From Plasmopara viticola (lineage: Eukaryota > Oomycota > Peronosporomycetes > Peronosporales > Peronosporaceae): a stretch of 64,000 nucleotides of DNA. The notes below the pieces were generated by a model. That model was not told the DNA's origin. It saw nothing but the letters and a program-made list of their open reading frames with translations, and did no database searches. A program made the translations under genes and the position numbers. Below are positions 20,205 through 30,300 of the stretch, piece after piece (positions within the stretch are counted from its first letter, which is position 1; each line of letters begins with the position of its first letter). Location of the stretch: positions 186,001 to 250,000 of the forward strand of contig MBPM02000021.1 in NCBI GenBank assembly GCA_001695595.3, in the 5' to 3' direction.

Positions 20205-20544
20205 ATGGCCATAAGAAAAATACTATGGTATGGAATGACGGGAATAAAAACGCTGGCTGCTCTATCTAGCCAATCTTCAAAGAACACGAAATCGACCATT
20301 CAAGCTAATCTTAATCAGAGAATACGAAATAGTTAATAGGGTGCAGTTGATTGCCTATGAGCAGCTTTGGGTCTATCGCTTCAGAGACACATGTGTCAAT
20401 CAAAAAAATACATTTGCTATTTTAGCCGATGTGAAGAGAAAAGAGTCATTAAAGAAGTATTACAAGACCAGCAAAGCAGCGATCAGCGAAAACGAAAAGC
20501 AGTTATGTGAATTTAACAAGCAAGCGGTCAAAGCGTGCTTGTAA
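20205..20544 (+). pseudogene. Hypothetical PLV-associated ORFs
   Basis: Two consecutive plus-strand pieces in different frames: one from ATG 20205 (MAIRKILWYGMTGIKTLAAL, 43 aa) and one at 20341-20544 (67 aa, no ATG start; VYRFRDTCVNQKN, KESLKKYYKTSKAAISENEK). They may be one frameshifted gene or two. No family recognised. Confidence 0.3.
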
Positions 20545-20739
20545 AATTGGTATCGGGCAAATGGGGGGAAGCTGAAAACTAAAAGCAACTGTGATTGCGG
20601 TGGTAAAGATGAGACAGGAGCCTTTTTTTCAACATGTCAAAATGGCTTAACATAAGAAATGGATCAACACTAAATAGTAACATCATCTTTTTTTGTCTAT
20701 GCGTAGGGCTACAAAAAATGTTGTCTATTCAATGTACTG

Positions 20740-21030
20740 TTCGACCCAGGACTGGGAGGACCTGGTTCGATACCCATAGGATCCGAATTAAGGCAGCCGG
20801 AGATAGGTCACGAAAGTGGACGAGCCGTCACACCCGAGTGTGTGACGGCCCTACCAACTCGCGCCCGATTGGGTAATAAAAGGGTTGGGTAGGGGACGCC
20901 CCACTGACCGAAAAAGCCCCATAGTGTAATGAGGGGTACGGAACCCGGTCCCAATATGGGTCGGATTGCTACCAGCATCCCGCGATAGAGACAGCTTAGT
21001 CCTAGCGCATGGGTTCCGGTAGCTTAAATC
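20740..21030. mobile_element. Short structured retroposon (SINE-like) with perfect 16-bp TSD
   Basis: A 291-bp GC-rich insert bounded by TCTATTCAATGTACTG at 20724-20739 and 21031-21046. It contains GGTTCGATACC (20762-20772), matching a pol III B box, a terminal stem (TCGACCCAGG with CCTGGTTCGA) and a perfect 10-bp hairpin stem GCCGTCACAC/GTGTGACGGC around 20825-20852. No ORF. The A box is not evident and the B box is too near the end for a standard tRNA-SINE, so orientation and origin remain open. The insertion lies 7 bp past the helicase stop codon. Confidence 0.75.
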
Positions 21031-21052
21031 TCTATTCAATGTACTGCGCTAA

Positions 21053-23167
21053 CTAAACTGCATGATCTGACGAAATGGTTCGATATCGGAACTTCAGACG
21101 TTTGCCACAACCATCAACAGTATTCTTCGCCTTGGTGTCTATCCCTTCATTCTTCAACAATCCACTGAATACATTGAGAGACAAGTTTCGGGACTCTCCA
21201 CTCGTTTCAGCCCATTTGCAGTATTTACCATACCACTCAGACGTCGATGCTGTTTTAGTTTTGTGAACTTCTGCATTGCTTAGTTTCTCGTGCATATTGA
21301 GGAGCCACTTTACCGCGTTATCTGTTTGCTTTGTCTTGAGTTCCTTCTTATACTTCGTGAGAGGAAACGCTTGTGGTTTGAATTTTCAAACCAACATGCG
21401 CAAGGTAGTGAAAGATGTCATGACTCGCATCGAGATCATCTAGAGTATCAAAATAGTAAACAAATATTTTTCATCATCGACACGGCTTTCACCGGCAACG
21501 AGACACATAAATCGACAATCACTGGCTTCGATCATTGCTCCAAAGTCATTGTTTGTCAAAATCACATAATTTGCGTAGTCGTTGACTTCAATAGTTTCGA
21601 GACCCTTGCGTTCAATCTGCGTGCGATCGTCGGTGATGTAACTTTACGTTTAATTATTCATAGAGCAATTGTTTGAGTCAAATGCTTCATCTAGCACAAT
21701 TGATAGCTTGCTCTGTCGAATACTGTTGAATCGAGCAGTGATGATTCCATCGATGGACACACGATACTACTCTGAGGGCCAATTACAAAATGATGAAAGA
21801 TATCAAACGCACAACTCTTACCACATCGCTGTGCTCCTTTGATGAGAGGAACCATCTTCGTCTTCGACTTTTGGATCAGATGTGCGAAGTACTTTGCAAA
21901 GAGCTGATACACAGCATCATTACTATCAGGTAGCACATATCCGATATTATCGAGCCACATATCAACTCGCTCTTGATTGATTTCGTACTCAGGATCATAC
22001 ACATGAGAAATCCACTTAATAGATTAATACACGAGGGTCGTTCTTGTGTGCGTCAAATGGACCGTATGGATGAACATCGGCAGATTTATGATTCACCAGA
22101 TGTGTGACTGGGTCGAGAATGACACTCATTTTGATATGGGCAAGTACTGGCTTAAATTTCCGACTGTGTTTGTGGAAATTGGTTATTTTGTAGATTGAAA
22201 AACTTTTCCAGCTGGACTGAACTTAATTGCATCCACTTCTTCCTCCCCGAAACGAAGCTTTTTATGATTCTTTCCATACCACATTGGCAAGCCGTTCATA
22301 TCCGTTCGCACAAGGGCCTGCCGAATCAGCTGTGCGAGTTTGGATACATCGATGGTGACATTGCGCAGCTATGATAAATCATACAGGTCAACCTTGTTGC
22401 TCTTGCGAATTAGATTCTTATCCAAAAGCATCATATCATTGAAAATTTCTTCAATATCGTCTCTTCAGTTTCATCTTCGCTGGCGATCTCTTTGATATAT
22501 CTATCAATCTTAGTCGTGGCTTTTGGCTTCGTCGAATCAACAATCTCAACTGGTGGTGGAGTAACATCTTTCTAAGATGCATCCGCGTATTCCGCATACA
22601 CTTCTGCTTGTCTCGCGCGTACAAATTCTTCCAAGAATGACTCGTCCAGGTATTCATTATTAAGTTCGTCCCAGATAATGCTGCTATCATCACTGCAAGA
22701 GTCATCTGATGATTCATACATTTATAGTCATCAAATGTCTTATTGACCCTCTTCACTGCTCGAATTGGCTCAGAGCCACGTAGTGGCGAAGCTAACTTTG
22801 TCGTCGTTGGAATAAACTCATCTTCGTCGTCTGTATCATCTTCGTCGTCCGAATTATATATTGTTTTCAGTTCCAAACTATTTTTCTTACCATATATTAC
22901 GTTCTCTGTGACCGCCGGTGCGACAATCGACTCATCGAATAAAGGGAACTTTGCTTGCTTCGATATTCGAGGCCTCGACGGGCTCGATCACCGATGGCGC
23001 TGGTGTATCAACAACTTCAGCGACGAATGGGGTATTGGAATTTCTTCAACCATATTACTCTCCGCGACAATTATTTCCTGATCCATAATAATTGGACGCT
23101 TTCCGCGTCGTTTCTTGTCGCGAGCAAGCTTACACTGCTCTCTGTTGCTCTTGATGACATTACACAT
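21053..23167 (-). pseudogene. D5-like SF3 primase-helicase of the PLV, broken
   Basis: About 700 codons. Start at the minus-strand ATG 23167 (MCNVIKSNREQCKLARDKKR). An acidic spacer (YNSDDEDDTDDEDE) lies near 22850. Segment 22002-21691 carries a Walker A motif GAQRCGKS (near 21835) with flanking AKYFAHLIQKSKTKMVPLIK, typical of viral SF3 helicases. Further on, ANYVILTNNDFGAMIEASD (near 21555) matches the motif C/sensor region (TNN). The C-terminal 80 aa (21295-21053; TSEWYGKYCKWAETSG, LSLNVFSGLLKNEGI) fits the winged-helix D5 C-terminal domain. Several frameshifts and stops occur in the middle. The N-terminal primase half is unclear. Role: viral replication helicase. Confidence 0.62.
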
Positions 23168-23829
23168 GTTATGTTATTAAGTTGATGTTTCTTTTATATA
23201 TTGTTCGCTTAAGGTCATTATTTTTAAGATGTCGTCTAGAGAAAATGTCCCTGGTAGTTCGACTAGCGAGTCATCTTTATTTATGATGTCGCGCTACTAT
23301 TATCTATGAACCCGTCACATCACCGGAGTATCATTCGAGTGTATCTGTCGATGTCGATTTCGTACGAGTAACCACTCAGTCACCATGAGTCACCACGAAT
23401 TAGCACTATGGTTCTCATCAGCGTAATTCATTTCGGTGTATCTTAATTCTCTAAGTCATTGTAGTTTATCAATGTCCAATATCTTACAAAAACATTTAGT
23501 ATGATAAAGGATATACATGACTAAAAATAAGTAGGAGGAAGTTGCAAAAGTGGTGACTCGGTCACTCATGCTGAAGTCAATATCTAGAGTTACTGAAGTC
23601 GGCTGTCATTGAGCGGAAGGTGGTGACTCATGGTGACTCCTGTGACTTATTCGATTTTAAATGCTTACAATGTCTCTTGACCATTTTTTTGTGAATACCG
23701 GTTTTTAGTCTTTTTGGTATTTACTAGTTCGGCTTGGGTTGGTTCGTATTGTAGGGTGACTTTAATGCATTTAGTCACTAAGCCAGAAGTAGCTCACTAT
23801 TAAAAACATTGACTTCAAGACAATGTCCC
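23168..23829. repeat. Right flank of the PLV with 19-bp inverted repeat
   Basis: AT-rich non-coding sequence containing AGTCACCATGAGTCACCAC at 23378-23396 and its exact reverse complement at 23620-23638. Further partial copies (GTGGTGACTCGGTCACT near 23551, GGTGACTCCTGTGACT after 23632) lie close by. The arms delimit about 261 bp that could be a MITE or part of the virus terminus. No clear target duplication was found. Confidence 0.6.
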
Positions 23830-24453
23830 CATCTTGTTTAAGAGGGTATCAAATTTGATATGTTTGCTAGAGGATATCGTCGTCACCGTCGGGATTGGCA
23901 ATCACCAACTGGTTGTAGATTTGAAGGCACACATTGAGACGAGAACGGATCCCGACTTTTTGTCGGACAAGCTCGCTTTTTATCTCGCCAAGAAGAGCGG
24001 CAACGAAATGGCGATTGAATGAAGGACGATGACGACGATTTGGCACAGCTTCAGGAAGCGACGATTTCAGATGTCATTGAAAAGAAGCACTTGAAAAAAG
24101 AGTTACTGTTGAAGCCAACGTCGCTGGAGACGCACTTTACTGAAATTCCCAAGAAGAAAGTGATTCACGTCCGCGTTGACACACGTGGGAAGGATCATGT
24201 CAGCGTTGCGGTTGCGAATGTAAATTCCCCTCTGCTACCCAGTGGGAAGAGATCTCGCGGTGAGAAATGTGTTGAATATTTGGATGGTATGTTCATGGAT
24301 TCGGAGTCATTGTATGAAGTATCTTTAACGCATGCTTTCTCACTTGTCCAGAACAGTTATTGTGCGGTGGCTCCGAGTCTTGTCACTCATCTGTCAAATC
24401 TTCAGCTTGGTCGTCTTTACTACCCTTCTTTTCGATGGAGAAAGTCTCGGTGA
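23830..24453 (+). pseudogene. Crinkler (CRN) effector remnant 4 (best preserved)
   Basis: Two open pieces separated by a single stop/frame change at ~24020. The first has VVTVGIGNHQLVVDLKAHIE (ubiquitin-like start) and LAFYLAKKSG, a clear L.[FY]LAKK translocation motif. The second has KDDDDDLAQLQ, where CRNs have W...DD.dl..L, then KKKVIHVRVDT at the position of HVLVVVP, and about 85 further residues (KRSRGEKCVEYLDGMFMDSE) of an unassigned C-terminal region, ending at 24453. No signal peptide is seen. It cannot be translated as one protein as it stands. Confidence 0.6.
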
Positions 24454-24559
24454 CAAAAAAAAATGTGTGAAGCATGGAGTGACGCTGTTTGTATGCAAAA
24501 ATTGATTTCACTTTTTAATTTGCAATAATGACCCGATTTTGTCGATGAAGCGCATTGTG

Positions 24560-26000
24560 GCTCAAAGACTGAGGCCGGATTTTAGTTGAAGCCTTACAAT
24601 GGCTTCAAGTACGCGGCGTGAAGCTACACAATGAAGATATACCTAAATTGCAAAGGATTGTGAAAACGGTCACGGGAGTCACGTAGACCAAGGAGCAGCA
24701 CGTGCACGCAACGATCGTCCTTAACCTCCTCAGCAACTCGCTGCTGATGCACATTGTGGCGTGAGGGAGGCGTGGCTAATTCTTGAGAAGTACCCTCGCG
24801 CACAAGTCATGGCGATTTATTTGTGATTAAAAAAAAATGCGTCGATTACAGAGGCACCTATCAATGAGAGCGGGAGTATCTTGTGATGCAGTTGAAAAGC
24901 GCGAGTGCTAGCTGTGGACCAGGTGAGAAGGACATTTGCGCAGTGTTTGCCATCGAGCTACGAGGTCCTCGTTTAAGCGTGCCAATGCCAGGGACGAGCC
25001 TTTGCTGCTCGCTGAAGGGTGCGCCGAAAGAAGTCGACGCGAATTGAGGCGGTGACCGTACTCGTGGTGGGCAAGAAAGGCGGCGAGCAGCATAGAAAAG
25101 TAGCAGCGTGGGTTGCGTTAAAAGGGATCGTCTATAGCGCGCTTCAAGTGTGGCAAGGTAGATCACTAAGCGGTGAACAGCCACGCGAGTAAAAGCGCAT
25201 AGAATGAATATCATGTACACTCGTAGTCGACACTTAGTTTTTCCAAGAGGTTTGCTAGTAAGGTCCGAATCATGGACAGCAAAGCGTCGATACACGTGTG
25301 CACGAACCTTGACACAAACAATGAGCACACGAAGATGAAGACGTTGCAGCGCGCGTCAAGCGCGATAGCGAATCAAGGTGCTTGACTGCAGGACAGTAGC
25401 ACTGCGCGCATGGGCAGGTCTCTTGGATTTACGCACGTCTGAACACGTCCACGTGTAGAACCTGACTAAAAAACTGATCCCGCTGAAAACTGCGGCAGCA
25501 CGCGACATGACGGTGATGGTCACCAGCATCAAATGCGCGGCCAAGCGTCGCGACGAGCGGGTCGGAAGCACGGCGTGCTAATGTACCTTAACACGGACAG
25601 CGACGCGGACTGTCCTGCGGTTGAGAGTGGGGCCAAGGTTTGAGGACACGCGTCCTCTAAGACAGTGCGCGCGACGATCAAGGACGGAAGGTTCGCCGGC
25701 ACCAACTCGGACTCCGCAACGTTGTACGAGGTGTGCGCTACGGCCAGGCAGGTGCGCAAAGTCTTCAAGACGAGCGAAAACAAAACGACGCCGTCAGTAC
25801 GTGCGCTTTTAAAAGAGAGCCCGAACTGACAACGGTGTGTGCCCCCATTTTATGCGACCAAAGATTCCCTACATGCACGTCGTGAAACTCATCATCACGA
25901 AGAGCCGCTTCGTGCGAGAATGACGTTCCGGACGCGGTTGCGCACTCTGGTTAATCGGATCGACAATCAAGACACTCACTAGCAGCAACGGTAGCGCGTC
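24560..26000 (+). mobile_element. Ty1/Copia gag-protease remnant
   Basis: Plus-strand fragments: KLHNEDIPKLQRIVK and EQHVHATIVLNLLSNSL (gag-like, ~24620-24760), FKCGKVDH (zinc-knuckle remnant, ~25140), IMDSKASIHVCTN (protease active-site region, usually DSGAS.Hv, ~25272) and further pieces of the protease-integrase linker. Reverse transcriptase is absent. Heavily eroded. Confidence 0.42.
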
Positions 26001-26783
26001 CAAGAACACGGCGATAAAAGCCTCGTGTCAAACAAAGGCCAACGTGCCATGCAGACCGGTATGAACGAACCAGACACTGGCAGTGATGGCGCGGTGCATG
26101 CGTGGACGCCGATTCATAGTTTGCAGAACAGTCTCGTGGAGTGCGCGGTGGAATATTGTTCCAATTTTTGTTGCTGTGGCAAACTTGACCACCTTTTCGA
26201 CTTTACTAAAAGCTTCTTTGTTTGCGCTCTTTTCGCATGTCACAAAACAGGAAGAAACAATCATTACTGTGAAGAGGAGTACTCTAATGATAACGTTAAC
26301 ACGATGTGTTAAGCACTGCTTGAGAAATCGTAGGATGAGCGGTAGGATTATGACGTATTATGGTAAGATATGCGTAAGTGCATAACAGAAAGAGCAGTGC
26401 GACAGTGGTATGTGTTGTACATGCGTAGCGCTTGGAGCGTCGCCAAAGGTCAAGAGTGCACAATTCTAATTCCTAAAAGCTACACGAGCCACTCAGCCAA
26501 AGATCCGGAGAAGCTTATTCTAATCCCAGTGCCTTCACTCCACTTTCCGTCTATGGGATAGCCGTACAATCCAGTAGAATCTGTTCGCTTTCTGTACCAT
26601 CTCGGTGTTGTGTCGCTTCTTGAAGGAAGCTCCTCCTCGTCGATGGTCATTAATAAGCTGGACAATAAAATTGTGGCCTCTCTATAGTTCCAGCACCCAC
26701 TTGATTCGCGAGAGCCTATCTAAAACACTAGGGATTAGAAGTACGTCAACAATTGGACGTGATGAGCGTGCGTCTAATAATCA
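26001..26783. other. Upstream region of the START gene, nothing recognised
   Basis: Short random-looking ORFs only. No convincing gene or repeat. Confidence 0.35.
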
Positions 26784-26800
26784 ACCTCACTTTTTAAATC
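26784..26800 (+). promoter_or_regulatory. Oomycete initiator-like motif
   Basis: CCTCACTTTTTAAATC lies about 30-40 bp before the ATG at 26825 and fits the oomycete INR consensus (YTCANTYY-like). The short distance suits oomycete 5' UTRs. Confidence 0.45.
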
Positions 26801-26824
26801 TGCCTTGGAGGAAAGAGCGAAACA

Positions 26825-28171
26825 ATGAAGTTTACGCTCCCGAAAAACACATTTCCATCCATCACATTGCCAGAGGATCGACGCGCTGCTTTCATTGAGG
26901 AAGCCGAGACTGTCGTGAAGGAGATTGTGGCAGCAAATGAGCGGTTTGTAGCCGAGGGGTCTACGATTGGAGCTCCCGATTGGAAACTCGTTCGTGCAAA
27001 AGAAGGGGTCCAAGTGTATCGACAACGGAAGCGAGCGATTAAGCAGTACGAATTGCCGACGTTGATTCCGCCTGTACCGAATAGTATGCCCCAGCCAAAA
27101 GAATACGACTGCTCTCGGTATCGCACTTCGAGCACTCGTGCTGACAGTGAAGCGGAACACCACGCATCCTCGGTATCGTCGTCTGGAATTGCTGGCGACA
27201 GTATCATGGAGAAAATGAGACCACCTGGTGTGGCACTGATGGCCTTGCATGGTACGATGGATGGTACGTTGGATGACTGTTTGTTTGGGTGTGTTGCGGC
27301 TTCGGACGAGGCGTGGATGTTGCGCAGCTCACACATCAATGACCGACTTGATGATGCTCGGATGATCGCATCCATCCGAGTACCGACTCGTATGAATCCA
27401 TGTCGTTTCGTTGGAGTCAAGTGGTTTGCCAAAGAGCATCCAGTCGTGCTAACGGGAATTGTCCACCAGCGTGACTTTCTCATCTTGGAATCCACGGGCT
27501 TCACGCGTGATTCAAAAGGGGAGAGAGTGGGTTACATCTTGATGCACTCCGTTACTTTACCAGAGATCCCAGAACTTACGCATATGGGAATTGTGCGTGG
27601 AGTCATGAGTTTCTGCTACATCTTTCGTCAAGGTGGACCAAATAAAGTCGATATTTTCTGTCGTGGATTCTTTGACTCGTGCGGTGAGATGCCAGGACGT
27701 CTCTCCGTCGCAATTGCAGCGGATGCTGCGATCTGCTGTACTGGTGTTGTCGACTATGCGTACATCAAGAAGCTTCGATGGCTAATGAAACATGCGTGCA
27801 AACCACCGGCCGAGACCACGACCGAGGCCAATAATCAGCAATGTGACACTTGTGCCATGAGTTGTAGCAAATTCGCGCTGCCGCTTTTTAAATCAGACAC
27901 ACCATGTCAAATTTGCCGCAAAATGATTTGCTCGAAATGCATTGTGAAAAAAAAGATGACTATGCATGTATCCGACTCGGGGTCGTTCCAACAATGTGCG
28001 CTGTACTTTTGTCTGCGCTGCTTGCATCTAGCGAAAGAGAAATCGAGCCAAGAATTGGCTTTGAGTACTCTCGAGTCTTCGTCGACTTCATTCACTTCGT
28101 TAAGCTCATCGTCAATGTCAGAGGAACGTGGGACCGTCACCAATCGGAAGTCGTGGCTATACAGTACGTGA
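26825..28171 (+). CDS. START-domain protein with C-terminal FYVE/RING-like zinc finger
   Basis: Intact single-exon ORF of 448 aa with the ATG just after an initiator-like motif. Residues ~50-325 fit the START-like lipid-binding proteins expanded in oomycetes: WKLVRAKEGVQVYRQRK at the start, GTMDGTLDDCLFG, VGVKWFAKEHPVVL, RDFLILESTGFTRD, GYILMHSV near 236-243. Residues 340-399 hold a cysteine-rich module (CDTC at 340, CQICRKMICSKC at 361-372, CALYFCLRC at 391-399) like an atypical FYVE or RING finger. The last 45 residues are Ser/Thr-rich. Such proteins are presumed to bind lipids and dock on membranes; the ligand is unknown. Confidence 0.75.
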   Translation: MKFTLPKNTFPSITLPEDRRAAFIEEAETVVKEIVAANERFVAEGSTIGAPDWKLVRAKEGVQVYRQRKRAIKQYELPTLIPPVPNSMPQPKEYDCSRYRTSSTRADSEAEHHASSVSSSGIAGDSIMEKMRPPGVALMALHGTMDGTLDDCLFGCVAASDEAWMLRSSHINDRLDDARMIASIRVPTRMNPCRFVGVKWFAKEHPVVLTGIVHQRDFLILESTGFTRDSKGERVGYILMHSVTLPEIPELTHMGIVRGVMSFCYIFRQGGPNKVDIFCRGFFDSCGEMPGRLSVAIAADAAICCTGVVDYAYIKKLRWLMKHACKPPAETTTEANNQQCDTCAMSCSKFALPLFKSDTPCQICRKMICSKCIVKKKMTMHVSDSGSFQQCALYFCLRCLHLAKEKSSQELALSTLESSSTSFTSLSSSSMSEERGTVTNRKSWLYST

Positions 28172-28574
28172 CACGCGTAACATTGGCGCGGACTGGAGCC
28201 ACAAATTAATAATATTGTAATAATCGATAGCACATGTCAAAAATTTCGGTAACGTCAAGTTGTCCCACAAAAAAGGAACTTACCCGAGGTACGGGTCATC
28301 TCGGTGCAAATGGCTCTTGCTTTGCCTGTTGATCATTAATGAAGTGCTCGTTGGCATAATTTGCCGTTAATTTACTGCATGGTTGTTTTAAAGGGATACT
28401 TTTGAAGGGGTCAACATAATAAGAAGGAAAAAAAATGCCCTCTCGAATGCTAGGAATTATGAGCCGAAATATCTTTGATCTGTCGTTTCATAAAAACTAA
28501 ATTGTATGATTCGATCAGCACTTGCCGTCAAACTTTTGCCCACGCGTTTGTCATTCGTAGATTAAAATATTTGA
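28172..28574. other. 3' flank of the START gene
   Basis: AT-rich, no gene recognised. Confidence 0.35.
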
Positions 28575-28588
28575 ATTACCTTTTTTGT

Positions 28589-28915
28589 ATTGTATTGTAT
28601 CGTATTACGTAATCGCGTTGCCAAGTTATGCACGTGCTAGGCTCAGTCTGGCTAGTCCACGGCATAGAGTGGTGTCCGCATACGTCGGGTCTCGTTCGGC
28701 GGGCAGTGCAGCCAGCACCGAGGTCGTGAGGGTCTTCCATTATATTGTTTAGCTCTGACTTGGTAAGAGCCCAGGTGGCGCCCTGGTGCTGGAGACCGTC
28801 GCGTCGAGGGTGAGACTCATTAGAGACCTGCAGATGCCCGAGAGCACCTGCCCGAAGTGCGCGAGCATTTATCCCCCGCGCTTGGAAGAAGGGCGTCACC
28901 CCAACCTTTTCCCTG
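28589..28915 (-). mobile_element. Short internally deleted LINE (copy C) with 14-bp TSD
   Basis: 327 bp, same structure and joins as the copy at 6327-6652. The tail reads TATTG/TATCG pentamers on the plus strand. Flanks ATTACCTTTTTTGT (28575-28588) and ATTACCTATTTTGT (28916-28929) differ at one position. Confidence 0.82.
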
Positions 28916-28929
28916 ATTACCTATTTTGT

Positions 28930-30300
28930 GATATTATTAGATCCTACCTTTCCAGACCAAAGGCTTCTACCGCCTGCAACGCGGCCATAATGCATTGAGG
29001 CATTTGAGCCATTTGATTAGAGCTTGCTGATCCATAAACGGCACATCTATCAGCTATACCGACGGCAGACCAAAGATACCACAGCGGTTGCTATAGCTCG
29101 ATTTGCCCTTCTCAAAAAAAAAAATTCCTTTTCTTTTAATCTTAAAGCTACACGGGCAGCTCTACTTCCTTGACGGGTCGCGTACACTGCACTGCTTTTT
29201 AAGGGATCATCATGTCAGCGTATAGCTACAAAAGGATGTTGTTGTAGTAAGTTAATAAGCTTTGGAGGGCTATCAGCGTTTCAGGTTTATCGAAATCTCC
29301 ATAAATATACGATTGAAGTTGAGATCAAATATATCCTAGTTATGTAAAATGAAGCCTTAAAAAGAAAGCAGTGGCCCTGACAAATTTGTGGTAATATAAG
29401 TTTAGTTGTTTGACAAGCATCAGAGATAAAGCCAATTCTTTGTTCAACATAACTAAACTCCACTTTAATGCACAATTTTAGTCCAAGTGACCGAGAACAG
29501 AAAACAGAAGATCGCATATCCACATGCACGCCTCCTATGTAAAAGTTGTTGCGAGAACTCATCACACTTGCCGTACCCACATTGATCGTACGCTTGCGCG
29601 GATAAAATTTGTCAATCTGAACCCTCTCAGAGGTGCCGAACGCTCAGTATGTGCTTCTCGAGAGATTTGCTAGACTTAATTGAGAGCTGCATGTGTAGCC
29701 CTCCCTAGTCCCAAGCATCCGGAGGGCGCTCGAGCTCTACGGACAGACTTTATGCTTTGGAAGTAGAGTATGGTAGTCTCGGCGGTTGCGTCTACTGCGG
29801 GGTCCATGTCGATGGAGCCTAAGGTTACCACCTTAAAAAAAAGATATGCTACTAAAATGACCATGCTCAAGGACGGCCACGTGCGCTTAGCACCCGCACT
29901 CGGTGTACCAGGTTATCAAACAGCAAATCGACACCTGCGCATAATTGTTTCTTCGCCAGACGGTAAGTGCCTGTTGTTAGCGAAAATATAAAGCAGATTG
30001 AAGCAAGATTGGCTGATAAGACAGTCCTTGATGCTTCTAGGGACCCAGCTGTGTAACTTCTACGGTACGGAGGGCTTCATCCTTTTTGACACGGATAAGC
30101 ATGACTTAAGCCGAGTAAAAAAGAGCTATGAATCGATTGGTGAAGCCAGACCATAGATGATGGTCTTTAATGCCACGCAACACGACTGTGGTGGCATATT
30201 GTTTTTACCCTTCTTATTTGTATGACTTCTCCGATACAAAGCTTAGGTAGTTTCGCGCCCAAAACGAAATAAAATCGCATCAAAGATGATGATATCACTT
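28930..30300. other. Intergenic, degenerate, unidentified
   Basis: Short ORFs only; the best is 29770-29991 (KKRYATKMTMLKDGHVRLAP), without a recognised family. Probably eroded repeat. Confidence 0.25.

Larger units (their letters stand above)
13560..23170. mobile_element. Endogenous Polinton-like virus (PLV), decayed
   Basis: About 9.6 kb holding a hallmark set for Polinton-like viruses/virophages: double-jelly-roll major capsid protein (14305-16005), adenain-like cysteine protease (16104-16370), fibre-like protein (16410-18096), tyrosine recombinase (18208-19691), small hydrophobic virion protein (19805-20080) and D5-like SF3 helicase (21053-23167). Every gene has frameshifts or stops, so the copy is dead. 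Most genes read leftward; the protease and small virion protein read rightward. No packaging ATPase or DNA polymerase was found. Terminal inverted repeats could not be located by eye: the left boundary is set by the end of CRN remnant 3 and the right by the helicase start. Membership of PLVs versus virophages is not settled. Confidence 0.72.

Noticed and set aside
20762..20772. Possible tRNA gene at the B-box match
   Set aside because: No cloverleaf, no acceptor stem and no A box can be placed around it. The 16-bp TSDs show a retroposon insert instead.
13560..23170. Bacterial prophage
   Set aside because: The fibre motif is phage-like, but the capsid, adenain-like protease and D5-like helicase are of the eukaryotic Polinton/PLV type, and the surrounding genes are eukaryotic.
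26794..27504. 236-aa minus-strand ORF opposite the START gene
   Set aside because: Shadow ORF; the START signature is on the plus strand.
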